Part shown: piece by piece, positions 16,175 to 26,017 of the stretch
How positions within the stretch are numbered: the first letter of the stretch is position 1
How the letters are laid out: each line of letters opens with the position of its first letter
Source: Oleiphilus sp.
GTDB lineage: Bacteria > Pseudomonadota > Gammaproteobacteria > Pseudomonadales > Oleiphilaceae
Assembly: GCA_006212045.1 (NCBI GenBank)
Contig: PZPK01000011.1
Location: 1 to 64,000 of the forward strand
Length of the DNA stretch: 64,000 nucleotides
Direction of reading: 5' to 3'
Made by a program: the position numbers and the translations under genes
Notes under the pieces: generated by a model
The model's database searches: none
What the model saw: the letters and a program-made list of their open reading frames with translations, nothing else
Told to the model about the DNA's origin: nothing

Positions 16175-16747
16175 ATGCAGAAAGTGACAAAAGCAGACAT
16201 CATAGCGGCTTTCGACAAGCTCGTTGCCGAGGGGGTAAAACCCACGAACGCGAAAGTGCGAGAGATTACCGGAGGCTCCTATTCGTTAATCGCTCCGATA
16301 GTCGCGGAACGAAAATCGCAATACCGCAATCAAGAATCGCAATATCCTGAGATTCCGAAAGCGGTTCGAGAGGCACAGGAGCTTAACCTAGTAGCGATCT
16401 GGCGGGAGTGCTTCCGTAACTGCCAAGCTCAGGCTCAGCTGGTTTATCAGGATCTCGAGGAGCGTCTGGAGCTGGAGCGGCAGGCACTCACAGAAGCGTT
16501 TGCCCACATAGAAGACCTGGAAGCGAAGAACGGCTCGCTGTGCCGCAACGTTGCGCAGTTAAGCGAGGAAAATCAACTTTTGGTTAAGTCGAACTCAGAG
16601 CTTCGTACCACCTTGGCGGGCCTACAAGAACGAGAGAGTCAATTGAATTCGTGGCTTCAAGATGCGAAATCCCAAAACGAGAAATGGCAAGCGATTATCA
16701 AAGAAGTGAGCGTGAACGTTGCCAATACCAGTCCGGATCGATGTTAA
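16175..16747 (+). CDS. KfrA-like DNA-binding coiled-coil protein
   Basis: A 190-residue protein from the ATG at 16175 (the frame is open to a TTG at 16151). The N-terminal 45 residues follow the KfrA_N pattern of plasmid regulators: TKADIIAAFDKLVAEG, then NAKVREITGGSYS. A coiled coil fills most of residues 80-175 (YQDLEERLELERQALTEAF and on). KfrA-type proteins bind DNA near their own promoters and form filaments through the coil. It is the kind of gene carried by plasmids and integrated elements. The 21-base motif 55 bases upstream may be a control site. Confidence 0.75.
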   Translation: MQKVTKADIIAAFDKLVAEGVKPTNAKVREITGGSYSLIAPIVAERKSQYRNQESQYPEIPKAVREAQELNLVAIWRECFRNCQAQAQLVYQDLEERLELERQALTEAFAHIEDLEAKNGSLCRNVAQLSEENQLLVKSNSELRTTLAGLQERESQLNSWLQDAKSQNEKWQAIIKEVSVNVANTSPDRC

Positions 16748-16955
16748 TGTTTTCAGTCATGTCTGGTTGCGATGGACCCATCAGATTGTAAGTAAAGTAA
16801 TACGTTACAATGTTACTCTGTCAGATTTGGTCCTTTGGTGAGTAGGCCGGTGATTAGTCTTTACGGCTCCGGGTGATACACCAAGCGATCGATAGATTAT
16901 CAAGTCAAACCCTGTAAGGGGTGTTGGGTGGAGCCTTTTCAAAAGGAATTTACGT

Positions 16956-18476
16956 GTGAACTATGTTGCCAGACACTGGCGGGGCGAATGCTCATTACCG
17001 ATTGCTTTTTGGGTCAATCTGTTTTTTCTCAACCTTGTTCTTCGGAGCGCTAGCGTTTGGCTAACCAATGGCACCACCATTGAGCATCCAGTTCGCATTG
17101 CCCAATTGGGGCTCACCCTGGAAATTTTCGCTCTGGTTCTGCTGTACCCATGGCAAATAGTGGGTGTTTGGAAGTCCGCCAAAAAACAATTACAACACAC
17201 TACAAATCGCTTCTGGCCCCGTGCGGCGATGGCAATCGTGTGTTTTAGCCTGTTTGGCACCTTTGCGAATATCAAGGCATCGTTACCCGTTTATCAGGAT
17301 TTGTACCACACCGGTTTTGTAGCAGACGAGTTTGCCAATTTCACCGTGGAGGCGCTCGCTGACAAACAACTGATTCATGTTAGGGGTGGTTTAGGCTTTG
17401 GCGTCTCCGAGCGGGTCGCGCAGGTACTAAACGATCATCCTGGCGTTGAAGGGATTATCCTCGACAGTGTGGGCGGCAGGATTTATGAAGGCCGGGAATT
17501 AGGACAGATTATTCGACGAAGAGGTCTCGATACGTATTCCATCCAGGGCTGCTATTCTGCCTGTGGCATTGCCTTCATTTCTGGGCGCCATCGTTATTTG
17601 GCCGTGGGGGCCAACCTTGGATTCCATCAATATGGTCCGGGGACTTTGAGCAGAACGGAATATGAAGACCTCACGATCGAAGAGGAACAAGATTTGGCGT
17701 TGTTTGTAGAGCAAGGCATTGCGCAACCCTTCCTCGACAAACTCTATCTGGCAAATCATGACGATATGTGGATACCGACCAGCGACGAGATGCTTGCCTC
17801 CGGCGTTGTCCATGACTATGTCTATGCCTCCGATTTGATCGCTGTGGATGATGGCGAAGGCGAGTTTGGGAATGTCGACGAATTGATTGCTGAGGTTGCG
17901 GCCTTTGAGAGTATTAAAAGGTATTTGCCCGGTGAATATGATGAGATCATGACCGAGTTGCGATCAAGGCTGGATAGTGGTGCATCAATCGAGGAGATTC
18001 ACGCGACACTAGGATTGCGCGTTCAATATGTTGCGGAGCAGTCCCTGCCGACAACCAGCGATCAGGCGATCCTTTCCTTTGCGGAAGAAACGATCAAGAT
18101 ACTCGAAATGCTTGAGCGGAAAGATCCAATTTTGTGTTTAAAGAATCTGTTTCCCGATCGGTTTGGTACCGTGGTCGTCACTAACCATTTGCCAAGAGAT
18201 GCACTGAATCCTTTGTTAACTGCGCTGGACCAGGTCATCGTTGATCGCTTTGAATCTGCTAGTCGTCCTGTCAATCGAGCTGAAGCGGGAAGGGTGATGG
18301 AGCAAGTGGTCACCGATCTTGGTGAAGAGATTAGCTATATCTCGGACCGGGAGTTGCGCAACAATTCCGACTATTCAAGGGCATGTCACGCAACAATTCA
18401 ATTTTATCAATTGATTCTTGCTCGGGAAAAACAGGCTGCAGCCAATGCCTTGAGAAGTCTATTTGCCGAAACCTAA
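16956..18476 (+). CDS. Membrane protein with ClpP/SDH-like protease fold
   Basis: A 506-residue protein starting at a GTG after AAAAGGAATTTAC. Three hydrophobic helices lie near residues 15-35, 50-68 and 90-107. Residues about 125-230 have the ClpP/crotonase-like pattern of the serine-dehydrogenase-proteinase and COG3904 group: ILDSVGGRIYEGREL, then GCYSACGIAFISG with Ser201 as probable nucleophile, and LGFHQY with His224. The C-terminal half is helical and unrecognised. It may be a membrane-bound protease with its catalytic part in the periplasm. It is a single gene; its neighbours give no substrate. Confidence 0.75.
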   Translation: MNYVARHWRGECSLPIAFWVNLFFLNLVLRSASVWLTNGTTIEHPVRIAQLGLTLEIFALVLLYPWQIVGVWKSAKKQLQHTTNRFWPRAAMAIVCFSLFGTFANIKASLPVYQDLYHTGFVADEFANFTVEALADKQLIHVRGGLGFGVSERVAQVLNDHPGVEGIILDSVGGRIYEGRELGQIIRRRGLDTYSIQGCYSACGIAFISGRHRYLAVGANLGFHQYGPGTLSRTEYEDLTIEEEQDLALFVEQGIAQPFLDKLYLANHDDMWIPTSDEMLASGVVHDYVYASDLIAVDDGEGEFGNVDELIAEVAAFESIKRYLPGEYDEIMTELRSRLDSGASIEEIHATLGLRVQYVAEQSLPTTSDQAILSFAEETIKILEMLERKDPILCLKNLFPDRFGTVVVTNHLPRDALNPLLTALDQVIVDRFESASRPVNRAEAGRVMEQVVTDLGEEISYISDRELRNNSDYSRACHATIQFYQLILAREKQAAANALRSLFAET

Positions 18477-18583
18477 GCAGCTTGCAGAAAAGTTGGATCA
18501 AGAAGCCGTCTTAGGTATTGGCGGCAGAGGCGTTGAACCACGCTCGTGAGCAATTCCGCTGCGTTCTACAGGGGTAAAAAAAC

Positions 18584-18745
18584 TCAGCCGTAGCGAGCCA
18601 TCGCCCGCTTCAACATGCTGACAAGCAACAGTTCTATGTCATCCAGCTCGCGGTGTTGGCAATAAGCCGTATACCAAATGACGGCAATACACTCTTCGGG
18701 CGTTAGTCCTTCTAGGTGAGGAATTGGGTGGTCCAACATTTTCAT
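18584..18745 (-). CDS. Small protein, 53 residues
   Basis: Read leftward from the ATG at 18745, which follows CTGGAGCAAAGCA, a good ribosome site. The product (MKMLDHPIPHLEGLTPEECI, then helices ending MLKRAMARYG) has a natural amino-acid pattern of two helices. A longer overlapping frame (18639-19004) has no ribosome site and Arg/Pro-rich shadow composition. I do not recognise the family. Confidence 0.5.
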   Translation of the reverse strand: MKMLDHPIPHLEGLTPEECIAVIWYTAYCQHRELDDIELLLVSMLKRAMARYG

Positions 18746-19126
18746 TGCTTTGCTCCAGTTTACCTAGAAGCCATGCTAGGTCCGAACTAACCTGCTCGAT
18801 GACGCAATTACTGTGTTTTTTGAGGCCTTGGTCTAACAACATGGTCCAAAAGTGCCAAGAGGGGCGTCGACGTCCTGGTGAAATTGCGCAGGCTTTTGTA
18901 GCGGGTGTGAATTGATATTCAGTTTTTCTACACGGAGTCCATGTTGACCGTAGCAATGCCGGCGCGCGTCTGTTATAAATCTTGGGTTGTATCAGGCAAA
19001 CCATGCTTTTTTTGTAGACGACTTGTCCCCCAGGTGTCCGTAACCAATAAACATGTTTTGTGAGAAATTTGCTCGAAAGGTTTCAGGGTCGAAACCCCAA
19101 ACACTTAGCCGAATCGTCTAGGAAGG
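18746..19126. other. Stretch without identified genes
   Basis: About 380 bases upstream of the restriction operon. It holds no convincing open frame. It should contain the promoter for the rightward operon starting at 19127, but I see no clear -35/-10 pair. Confidence 0.35.
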
Positions 19127-20818
19127 ATGGATGGTTGTAGTAATAACAAAGAAGCGAGCCAAATGCGTAATACAGGGATTACTGACGTCCTAGCCAAAAT
19201 CTATGAGCACCTTCCTTTACATGCGGAAGAGGGGGGTGATGCATGTGCTATCAACATGCAAGATTGTCTGACAGGCGCAGATTTTGAAGGCTTACATGTA
19301 TCGACGGCCATTGCTCTGGTTGAACGGCTATTCATTAGTATGGGGGTCTTAGATGAATCTTTACTCGAACACGGCATTTGGCGCTTTAAATCTTTTCCTG
19401 CGTCCTTGATGGGGCGATCCGTACTCGCGTTTCTTAAAGACAATGATCAAAGCGTATTCGCCAATGGTTTTTGGGGGGGGCAGAATGATCATTCCGGTGC
19501 CGCAGAAGAACAGCGAAAGGTCCTCGATTATCTAGAAAGCCAAAGGCACAAACATCATCCAAAAGAAGCCCAGCCAATTCGCAAAGTACATGTCGCTTGG
19601 GGGTTTATTTATGTGAATGGCAGATTTCTGCTGAGACATCGTGAAGACAAAAGCCGGGACAACGAAAGTAACTATGTACTAGTGGGTGGTAAGCTCTCTC
19701 AACATGATCTGATGGAGGCAGACAAAACGTTGAGCGCTATCGATGCCGTTAGACTATTGCAACGTTCCGAAGCTTCAAACAACCGCCAAGGAATTGAGAT
19801 TGCCCTCGATAGAGAAATGTCGGAAGAAACAGGGCTACAAAATAATGTGCATTATACCTACTCACATTGGAGAACCTTGAAGCCTTATACCAATTTGGGC
19901 GGTGCGGGTGCCGTGCGGGCAGTGACGCAATATCACATTCATGTCTATCAGATCGCACTTAACCAAGATGGGGTGTTAGCACTTTTCAACAGAGTTCGCG
20001 AAGACAGTAACTTAGTTTGGTTCTCGAAAGAAGAGCTAATTAATGCCAAAAGTCATGATGGAAAAATGGCCTACATCCCAGCCCTGATAGAGCACTTTGA
20101 GTCTATTGAAGCATGGGAAAACGCGATTTCCCATCTACCTGAAAGCTACAATGAGCCCGCCATTGAGCTATCGGATGCGTTTTCGGTAACCGTACCTTTG
20201 GATAGTCAGGTACCAGTGCAAATTGGTAAGACGGGTAAAGAAAAGCCGCTATATTGTAATTTGACTAAGGAGGAGCACGCTGTACTTCTTAGTCTAAGTA
20301 TATTCGCGAAAGATCCTTCGGCAGAGGCCAAAACTGAAGCTATTCAAACCCTCTATAATGGCTGGATTGAGTTCGTAGACGACGCCCAAAAAGTAGTTGT
20401 GCGAGCGCTCGCGAACAAGCTGCAAGAGTCAGAAATCCTGATCATCGAAGGCTACAAAGAGCGTTATTACCGCCTCGCTCTGACAGAAGATCGTATCTAT
20501 TTTCAGAACGGAGCTTTCCGATATCATCTGGAAGATTCCTCGGATAAAAAAACTCAATTAGTGGTTACCAGGGAGAGACTCGCCACAGAATTGATTGAAT
20601 CATCTGCCACATCCTATTCCAAAGAAATCGCTGGTGCCTTAAAGGTAGGTCTAAAAGAGCTAATGGCAGGGCGCGATGTCGGTGGAGAGGATCAAAAAGA
20701 CCTCGATACATTCAGGAAAAACATACAGCGCTTGGCTCCGATGAATCAGAAGATCGGACTGAGAGGATTGATCAGGTCGGTAGATTCAAACTTCAAGTTG
20801 GTGATTGCGGCGAAGTAG
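19127..20818 (+). CDS. NUDIX-domain protein linked to a type I restriction operon
   Basis: A 563-residue protein. Residues about 150-300 hold a NUDIX fold: HVAWGFIYVNGRFLLRHRED, a GG at 187-188, and the catalytic helix REMSEETGL at 229-237. Between the GG and the helix lie about 40 residues instead of the usual 13 or so, so the Nudix box carries an insertion. The N-terminal 150 and C-terminal 230 residues match no domain I know. NUDIX enzymes hydrolyse nucleoside diphosphates linked to another group. The gene ends 12 bases before hsdR, so it is in that operon. ATG 19127 has AGGAAGG too close, and ATG 19163 is an alternative start. Confidence 0.8.
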   Translation: MDGCSNNKEASQMRNTGITDVLAKIYEHLPLHAEEGGDACAINMQDCLTGADFEGLHVSTAIALVERLFISMGVLDESLLEHGIWRFKSFPASLMGRSVLAFLKDNDQSVFANGFWGGQNDHSGAAEEQRKVLDYLESQRHKHHPKEAQPIRKVHVAWGFIYVNGRFLLRHREDKSRDNESNYVLVGGKLSQHDLMEADKTLSAIDAVRLLQRSEASNNRQGIEIALDREMSEETGLQNNVHYTYSHWRTLKPYTNLGGAGAVRAVTQYHIHVYQIALNQDGVLALFNRVREDSNLVWFSKEELINAKSHDGKMAYIPALIEHFESIEAWENAISHLPESYNEPAIELSDAFSVTVPLDSQVPVQIGKTGKEKPLYCNLTKEEHAVLLSLSIFAKDPSAEAKTEAIQTLYNGWIEFVDDAQKVVVRALANKLQESEILIIEGYKERYYRLALTEDRIYFQNGAFRYHLEDSSDKKTQLVVTRERLATELIESSATSYSKEIAGALKVGLKELMAGRDVGGEDQKDLDTFRKNIQRLAPMNQKIGLRGLIRSVDSNFKLVIAAK

Positions 20819-20830
20819 TGTGGAGCGAAG

Positions 20831-23800
20831 ATGGTGAAATCTTGCAATTTTGAACATATGCGAAATGCGTGGCCCGATCTTGCAGATTTAGCGGCTCATG
20901 CCGAGAAGTACGTCTACGAAGACCCGCAAAGCGCGCTGATCAAACTGCGCTGTTTTGCGGAAAAATTGGTTGGTGTTGTGTATCGAAAATGGCACTTACC
21001 TGGATTACCCAACGAAAAGTTTATCGACCGGCTAGAGAACCATGCGTTCAGGTCAATGGTCGATAATGCAATTATCGACAAACTACATGCGCTGCGTAAG
21101 GAAGGTAACAAAGCAGCGCATGAAGGCAAATGGAGTCGCGGCAGTCCGATTTGGTTACTCAAAGAAGCGCACATTGTTGGTTCGTGGTTGTATCTCGCCA
21201 TGCGAGTTGGGACGAAAGCTGACCTAAGGCCTTTCGTTGAACCGCCAAAACCGAACCAAAGAACGGATGCAGGCCTAAAAGAAACACAGGCATTACAGCA
21301 ACGTCTCGCAGAACATGAAGCACGCATTAAGATTGCACTGGATGAACTCGAAGCTTCTCAAAAAGCGGAACAGGAAGCGCAACGGGAAGCCGCCAAGCTT
21401 CAGCAAAAACTGGACGAAGCAAAACAAACTGAATATCGCCAAGCCAGCGATTTTGCTAAGAACAATCTGGAACTCAACGAGGCACAAACGCGCCGTCGTT
21501 TAATTGATACAGAACTACACAGCCGTGGCTGGGATATTGACCTCGTAAAGGGCAACAACACCGAAGAAGTCACGCTCGAAGAAGAGGTAGACGGTCAGCC
21601 TACCGAGACAGGTATCGGCTATTGCGATTACGTGCTTTGGGATGACAACGGCAAGCCGCTTGCCGTTATTGAGGCCAAACGGACACGAGAGAGCGCAGAG
21701 AAAGGCCGCCAACAAGCCAAGATCTACGCAGACTCTTTAGAGAAAAAATATAATCAGCGGCCAGTCATCTTCTATACCAATGGTCACGATATTTACATCT
21801 GGGATGATGCCCAGGGTTTTGCGCCGCGTAAACTGTATGGCTTCTATTCCAAGAACAGTCTGCAGTACTTGATTCGACAGCGATCCGAACGCAAGGACAT
21901 TCATCAAACACCCATCGATGTCGATATTGCTGGTTACGATTACCAGATCGAGTCTATTACACGGGTTTGCGAACGTTTCAGCGATAACCATCGCAAGGCG
22001 CTCATTGTGCAAGCAACCGGCACGGGTAAAACGCGCGTCGCAATCGCACTGACAAAACGAATGATTGATGCTGGATGGGCTAAACGCATCTTGTTCCTTT
22101 GCGACCGGAAAGAGCTCCGTAAACAAGCTGGAAAAGCCTACAACGAATACTTGTCCGAACCGCTCTATATCGTCGGAAAGAGCAAGAAAGCCGATCGACA
22201 AACCGCGCGTATCTATGTGTCGACCTATCCAGGCATGATGTCGATCATGGAAGAGTTCGACCCGGGCTATTTTGATCTGATCATTGCCGATGAATCTCAT
22301 CGTTCCATCTACAACGTATTTGGCGATATCTTCAAGTACTTCGATGCGATGCAGCTTGGCCTAACCGCCACGCCGGTAGAAATGATCAGCCGCTCAACCA
22401 GTCAGCTCTTCGGTTGTGACTATAAAATGCCGACTGCCAATTATCCTCTCGAGAGAGCGATAGCCGAGAAAAAACTGGTTCCGTTTAAAGTGGTCACACA
22501 TACCACGCAGTTTTTACGTGAGGGGATCCAGGGACATAGTCTGTCCGATGAACAAATCGCAGAACTCGAAGAGCAGGGCATTGATCCGAATGAACTGGAC
22601 TTTAATGCGCAGGCGATCGATAAGGCGGTATTCAATAAAGACACCAACCGGGCCATTCTGCGCAACCTCATGGAGAACGGTCTGCGCTTAGCTGACGGTC
22701 AGACCTTGGGTAAAACCATTGTCTTCGCTCGCAACATTGATCACGCCGAATTAATCGCCAAGCTGTTTGATGAAATGTACCCAGAGTACGGAAAAAACCA
22801 TGGGGGCAACTTCTGTCGCGTTATTCACTCCAAGTATGAACGTGCTGAAGAACTGATTGATGACTTTAAAGCCACAGACGGCAAAGAGTCAGAAATCACC
22901 ATCGCCGTCTCCGTTGACATGATGGATACCGGAATCGATGTGCCTTCAGTCCTGAACCTGGTATTTGCCAAACCCGTTAAGTCCAAAGTGAAGTTTTGGC
23001 AGATGGTCGGGCGCGGCACGCGTCTATGCGAAAACCTCTATGGCCCGGCCACTGACGGGCGTGATGATAAATCCAAATTTTTGATCTTCGATCATTGGGG
23101 CAACTTCGATTATTTCGAAATGGAGCCCGAGGAAGAAGATCCGCGTCAGGCCAAGTCGCTATGCCAAAAGCTGTTCGAAGCGCGTGTGCAGTACGCAGAT
23201 GAAGCGCTTAAACGCGGCGAGATGGATAGCTTTGGTAAAATGGTGGTGTTGATCAAGCAAGACATCGACGCGCTCGATGACAAAAATATTGCTGTGAAAG
23301 ATAACTGGAAGACCAAACAACAACTCAGCCAGTTGGAGGTACTTCACCAATTTGCGCCAGCAACGCGAACGCAATTGTTAGAACAAATGGCGCCTCTGAT
23401 GCAATGGCGCAACATCAAAGGCGAAACCGAGGCGCTCAAGCTCGATTTAGACTTTGTGAATGCACAATATGCCAAACTATGCGAACCGAATGCCCTCGAT
23501 GCAGTAAAAGAGGAGGTCGTTCAAAAAGTCCGCAATTTGTCGATGCACCTAAACCAGGTTCGAAGCAGAGCCGCTGAGGTTAACAAACTTCAGCAAGATG
23601 ACTTCTGGCAAACGGCTAACTTTGATGAGCTAGAGAAGTCGCGTTCTGCTCTGCGCCCCGTTATTCATTTGCGGGAGAAAGGCAAAACGCCACCGACTAA
23701 TCGCACCACGATTTACGACATCACCGAAGACCAAACCAAGTTCGAGGTCAACGAGCGTAAAACCAATATTGTTACTGTCGATTTTGAAATCTATCGGCAA

Positions 23801-24322
23801 GAAGTTGAAAAAACACTCTCGCCACTTTTTGAGAAAGATCCCGTCTTGCAAAAGATTCGGGCAGGCGAGCCGGTCACGGAATCTGAGCTCGAAGCGTTGA
23901 ATGCTTTGGTCCATACCCAAAACCCCAGCGTCGATCTCAAGCTATTGGCAGAGTTTTACCCTGAGTCCAGTGCCGGGGTAGACCAGTTGCTTCGTACAAT
24001 AGTGGGCCTGGATGTCGAACAGATCGATAAGCAATTCACCGCCTTCGTTCAAGAACACCATATTAACCTCAGTGCCTTGCAACAACGCTTCTTAGGGCTG
24101 CTGAAGAGTGAGATCTGTCGTAAGGGCCAAATGACCATTGCTGACTTGTATGAGCAACCTTTCAAAGGTTTGCATCAAGATGGCATCGACGGGCTTTTCC
24201 AAGATGATCAGGCGCAGCTCATTGCCAAGTTCGTCGCCGGATTTACCGTCGACGTCAGCCAGCAAGCCTCGCGCGTCGTGATGGAGCAGGAAGCATCCAA
24301 AGCACCTTACGATGTGAACTAG
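20831..24322 (+). CDS. hsdR: Type I restriction enzyme, R (endonuclease/translocase) subunit
   Basis: A 1163-residue protein. Residues 1-110 resemble DUF4145, followed by a coiled coil at about 120-215. The HSDR_N nuclease core is at about 263-286 (YCDYVLWDD, then VIEAKR: the D-ExK of PD-(D/E)XK). Superfamily 2 helicase motifs follow: ATGTGKTR near 394-401, ADESHRS (DEAD-box variant DESH), and VGRGTRL of motif VI. The C-terminal region looks like EcoEI_R-type. The subunit translocates DNA with ATP and cuts unmethylated DNA at a distance, in complex with HsdM and HsdS. All key residues are present, so it should be active. Confidence 0.95.
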   Translation: MVKSCNFEHMRNAWPDLADLAAHAEKYVYEDPQSALIKLRCFAEKLVGVVYRKWHLPGLPNEKFIDRLENHAFRSMVDNAIIDKLHALRKEGNKAAHEGKWSRGSPIWLLKEAHIVGSWLYLAMRVGTKADLRPFVEPPKPNQRTDAGLKETQALQQRLAEHEARIKIALDELEASQKAEQEAQREAAKLQQKLDEAKQTEYRQASDFAKNNLELNEAQTRRRLIDTELHSRGWDIDLVKGNNTEEVTLEEEVDGQPTETGIGYCDYVLWDDNGKPLAVIEAKRTRESAEKGRQQAKIYADSLEKKYNQRPVIFYTNGHDIYIWDDAQGFAPRKLYGFYSKNSLQYLIRQRSERKDIHQTPIDVDIAGYDYQIESITRVCERFSDNHRKALIVQATGTGKTRVAIALTKRMIDAGWAKRILFLCDRKELRKQAGKAYNEYLSEPLYIVGKSKKADRQTARIYVSTYPGMMSIMEEFDPGYFDLIIADESHRSIYNVFGDIFKYFDAMQLGLTATPVEMISRSTSQLFGCDYKMPTANYPLERAIAEKKLVPFKVVTHTTQFLREGIQGHSLSDEQIAELEEQGIDPNELDFNAQAIDKAVFNKDTNRAILRNLMENGLRLADGQTLGKTIVFARNIDHAELIAKLFDEMYPEYGKNHGGNFCRVIHSKYERAEELIDDFKATDGKESEITIAVSVDMMDTGIDVPSVLNLVFAKPVKSKVKFWQMVGRGTRLCENLYGPATDGRDDKSKFLIFDHWGNFDYFEMEPEEEDPRQAKSLCQKLFEARVQYADEALKRGEMDSFGKMVVLIKQDIDALDDKNIAVKDNWKTKQQLSQLEVLHQFAPATRTQLLEQMAPLMQWRNIKGETEALKLDLDFVNAQYAKLCEPNALDAVKEEVVQKVRNLSMHLNQVRSRAAEVNKLQQDDFWQTANFDELEKSRSALRPVIHLREKGKTPPTNRTTIYDITEDQTKFEVNERKTNIVTVDFEIYRQEVEKTLSPLFEKDPVLQKIRAGEPVTESELEALNALVHTQNPSVDLKLLAEFYPESSAGVDQLLRTIVGLDVEQIDKQFTAFVQEHHINLSALQQRFLGLLKSEICRKGQMTIADLYEQPFKGLHQDGIDGLFQDDQAQLIAKFVAGFTVDVSQQASRVVMEQEASKAPYDVN

Positions 24323-24394
24323 TAAGTGTGTTGCCTAACTGTCAGAACAAGCACGACACAAATATTTTAAGAATCACTATTAGAGAAAAATTGA

Positions 24395-26017
24395 ATGATC
24401 ACAGGCGCATTAAAAAGCAGTATCGATAAACTATGGGAAGAATTCTGGACGGGTGGTATTACCAACCCGCTCACCGTTATCGAGCAGATTACCTTTCTCA
24501 TGTATGCGCGCCTGCTGGATATGAATGAAACCCGCGACGAGAAAAAAGCACTGCGCACCGGGCAAGACTTTAAACATCGCTTCAATGAAACGCAGCAACA
24601 CCTGCGTTGGCAAAACCTCATTCATATCGGCTCGGCAGATGAGTTGATGGTGACAGTACGGGACGGGCTCTTTCCCTATTTTAAAGAGAGCAGTGCTGCT
24701 CGTGGTGAAGAGTCCGTGGAAGGCTCGCTGTTTTCAGAGTTTATGAAAGACGCGCAATTGATGATTCAAAAGCCCTCCTTGTTGGTGAAGGCGGTCACAA
24801 TGGTCGATGCCTTACCCCTAGACAAAGGCGATACCAAAGGCGACTTGTACGAATACCTGCTTAGTAAACTCACCACTGCCGGAATTAATGGCCAGTTCCG
24901 CACGCCGCGTCATATTATCCGCGCGCTGATTGAAATGATGGATCCTTCCGCGACAGACCGCATTTGCGACCCGGCCTGCGGCACCGCCGGGTTCTTAAAC
25001 ACGGCTTACGAATATATTCTGCAAAAATACAGCTCAGAAGAAGGCACCATAGGCGAGCCGGTGTTAGACGAGCAAGGTCAGCCTATATTAGATGCGAACG
25101 GTGTGCCCGTACAAAACGTGATTTACACCGGTGATAGACTCGCTGAGCACCGTCACCATGTCGACACCGATATGTTTCACGGCTTCGACTTCGATGCCAC
25201 CATGCTCCGTATCGCAGCCATGAATCTGGTGATGCACGGTGTCGCCGAACCTGATATTCACTATCAAGATACCCTCAGCCAAGGCTTTATCGAGCGCTTC
25301 CCGCAAAGTGCCAAAGAAGGCTTTGATCTCGTCCTGGCCAATCCACCTTTTAAAGGCAGCCTCGACGAAGAAGACGTCGACCCTGAGATCCTCCGCACCG
25401 TCAAAACCAAAAAGACCGAGCTGCTCTTTGTCGCATTGATTCTGCGTATGCTCAAAATTGGCGGCCGCGCCGCTGTGATTATTCCAGACGGCGTATTATT
25501 CGGCTCCTCAAAAGCCCACCAACAACTGCGTAAAACGCTGGTTGAAGACAACCAGCTAGAAGCCATCGTGAGTTTACCGTCCGGCGTATTCAAACCCTAT
25601 GCCGGCGTGAGCACAGCTGTGATGATTTTCACCAAAGGCGGTGAAACGGATAAAGTATGGTTCTACGACCTGGAAGCCGACGGTTTCAGCCTCGATGATA
25701 AACGCACACCCTTAACCGGCGAGGGTACAAATGACCTGCCAGACCTAATTAGTCAATGGAAGGATTGCCTCGCGCAGCGAGAAGCGTCCGACGTCCGACA
25801 TCAGGCGTCTGACTTGTTCACGGACAAAACCCAGAAAGCCTTCCTGGTCGAAAAAGTCGACATAGCCTCAAACAAATACGACCTATCGATTAACCGCTAC
25901 AAAGAAGTGGTTTACGAAGAGGAAACCTACGATCCACCGAAGGAAATACTCAAGCGCCTAATGGATTTGGAAAGTGAGATTCAGCAAGAGTTAAAAGAGC
26001 TGGAGGGGATGTTGTGA
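24395..26017 (+). CDS. hsdM: Type I restriction enzyme, M (methyltransferase) subunit
   Basis: A 540-residue N6-adenine methyltransferase. HsdM_N helices cover residues 1-130. The SAM-binding motif is DPACGTAGF near 189-197, and the catalytic NPPF is near 314 (LANPPFKGS). It methylates adenine at the site chosen by HsdS, protecting host DNA, and is needed for cleavage by HsdR. It starts 72 bases after hsdR and overlaps hsdS by 4 bases, so M and S are translationally coupled. Length and motifs are normal for the family. Confidence 0.95.
   Translation: MITGALKSSIDKLWEEFWTGGITNPLTVIEQITFLMYARLLDMNETRDEKKALRTGQDFKHRFNETQQHLRWQNLIHIGSADELMVTVRDGLFPYFKESSAARGEESVEGSLFSEFMKDAQLMIQKPSLLVKAVTMVDALPLDKGDTKGDLYEYLLSKLTTAGINGQFRTPRHIIRALIEMMDPSATDRICDPACGTAGFLNTAYEYILQKYSSEEGTIGEPVLDEQGQPILDANGVPVQNVIYTGDRLAEHRHHVDTDMFHGFDFDATMLRIAAMNLVMHGVAEPDIHYQDTLSQGFIERFPQSAKEGFDLVLANPPFKGSLDEEDVDPEILRTVKTKKTELLFVALILRMLKIGGRAAVIIPDGVLFGSSKAHQQLRKTLVEDNQLEAIVSLPSGVFKPYAGVSTAVMIFTKGGETDKVWFYDLEADGFSLDDKRTPLTGEGTNDLPDLISQWKDCLAQREASDVRHQASDLFTDKTQKAFLVEKVDIASNKYDLSINRYKEVVYEEETYDPPKEILKRLMDLESEIQQELKELEGML

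Noticed and set aside
10022-16839. 14-base sequence GACCAAATCTGACA near 10022 and its complement near 16826
   Set aside because: A 14-base match is expected several times by chance in a window of this size, and the flanks do not extend it.
18639-19004. Leftward 121-residue open frame
   Set aside because: Arg/Pro/Ser-rich shadow composition and no ribosome site; the 53-residue frame at 18584-18745 explains the coding signal better.
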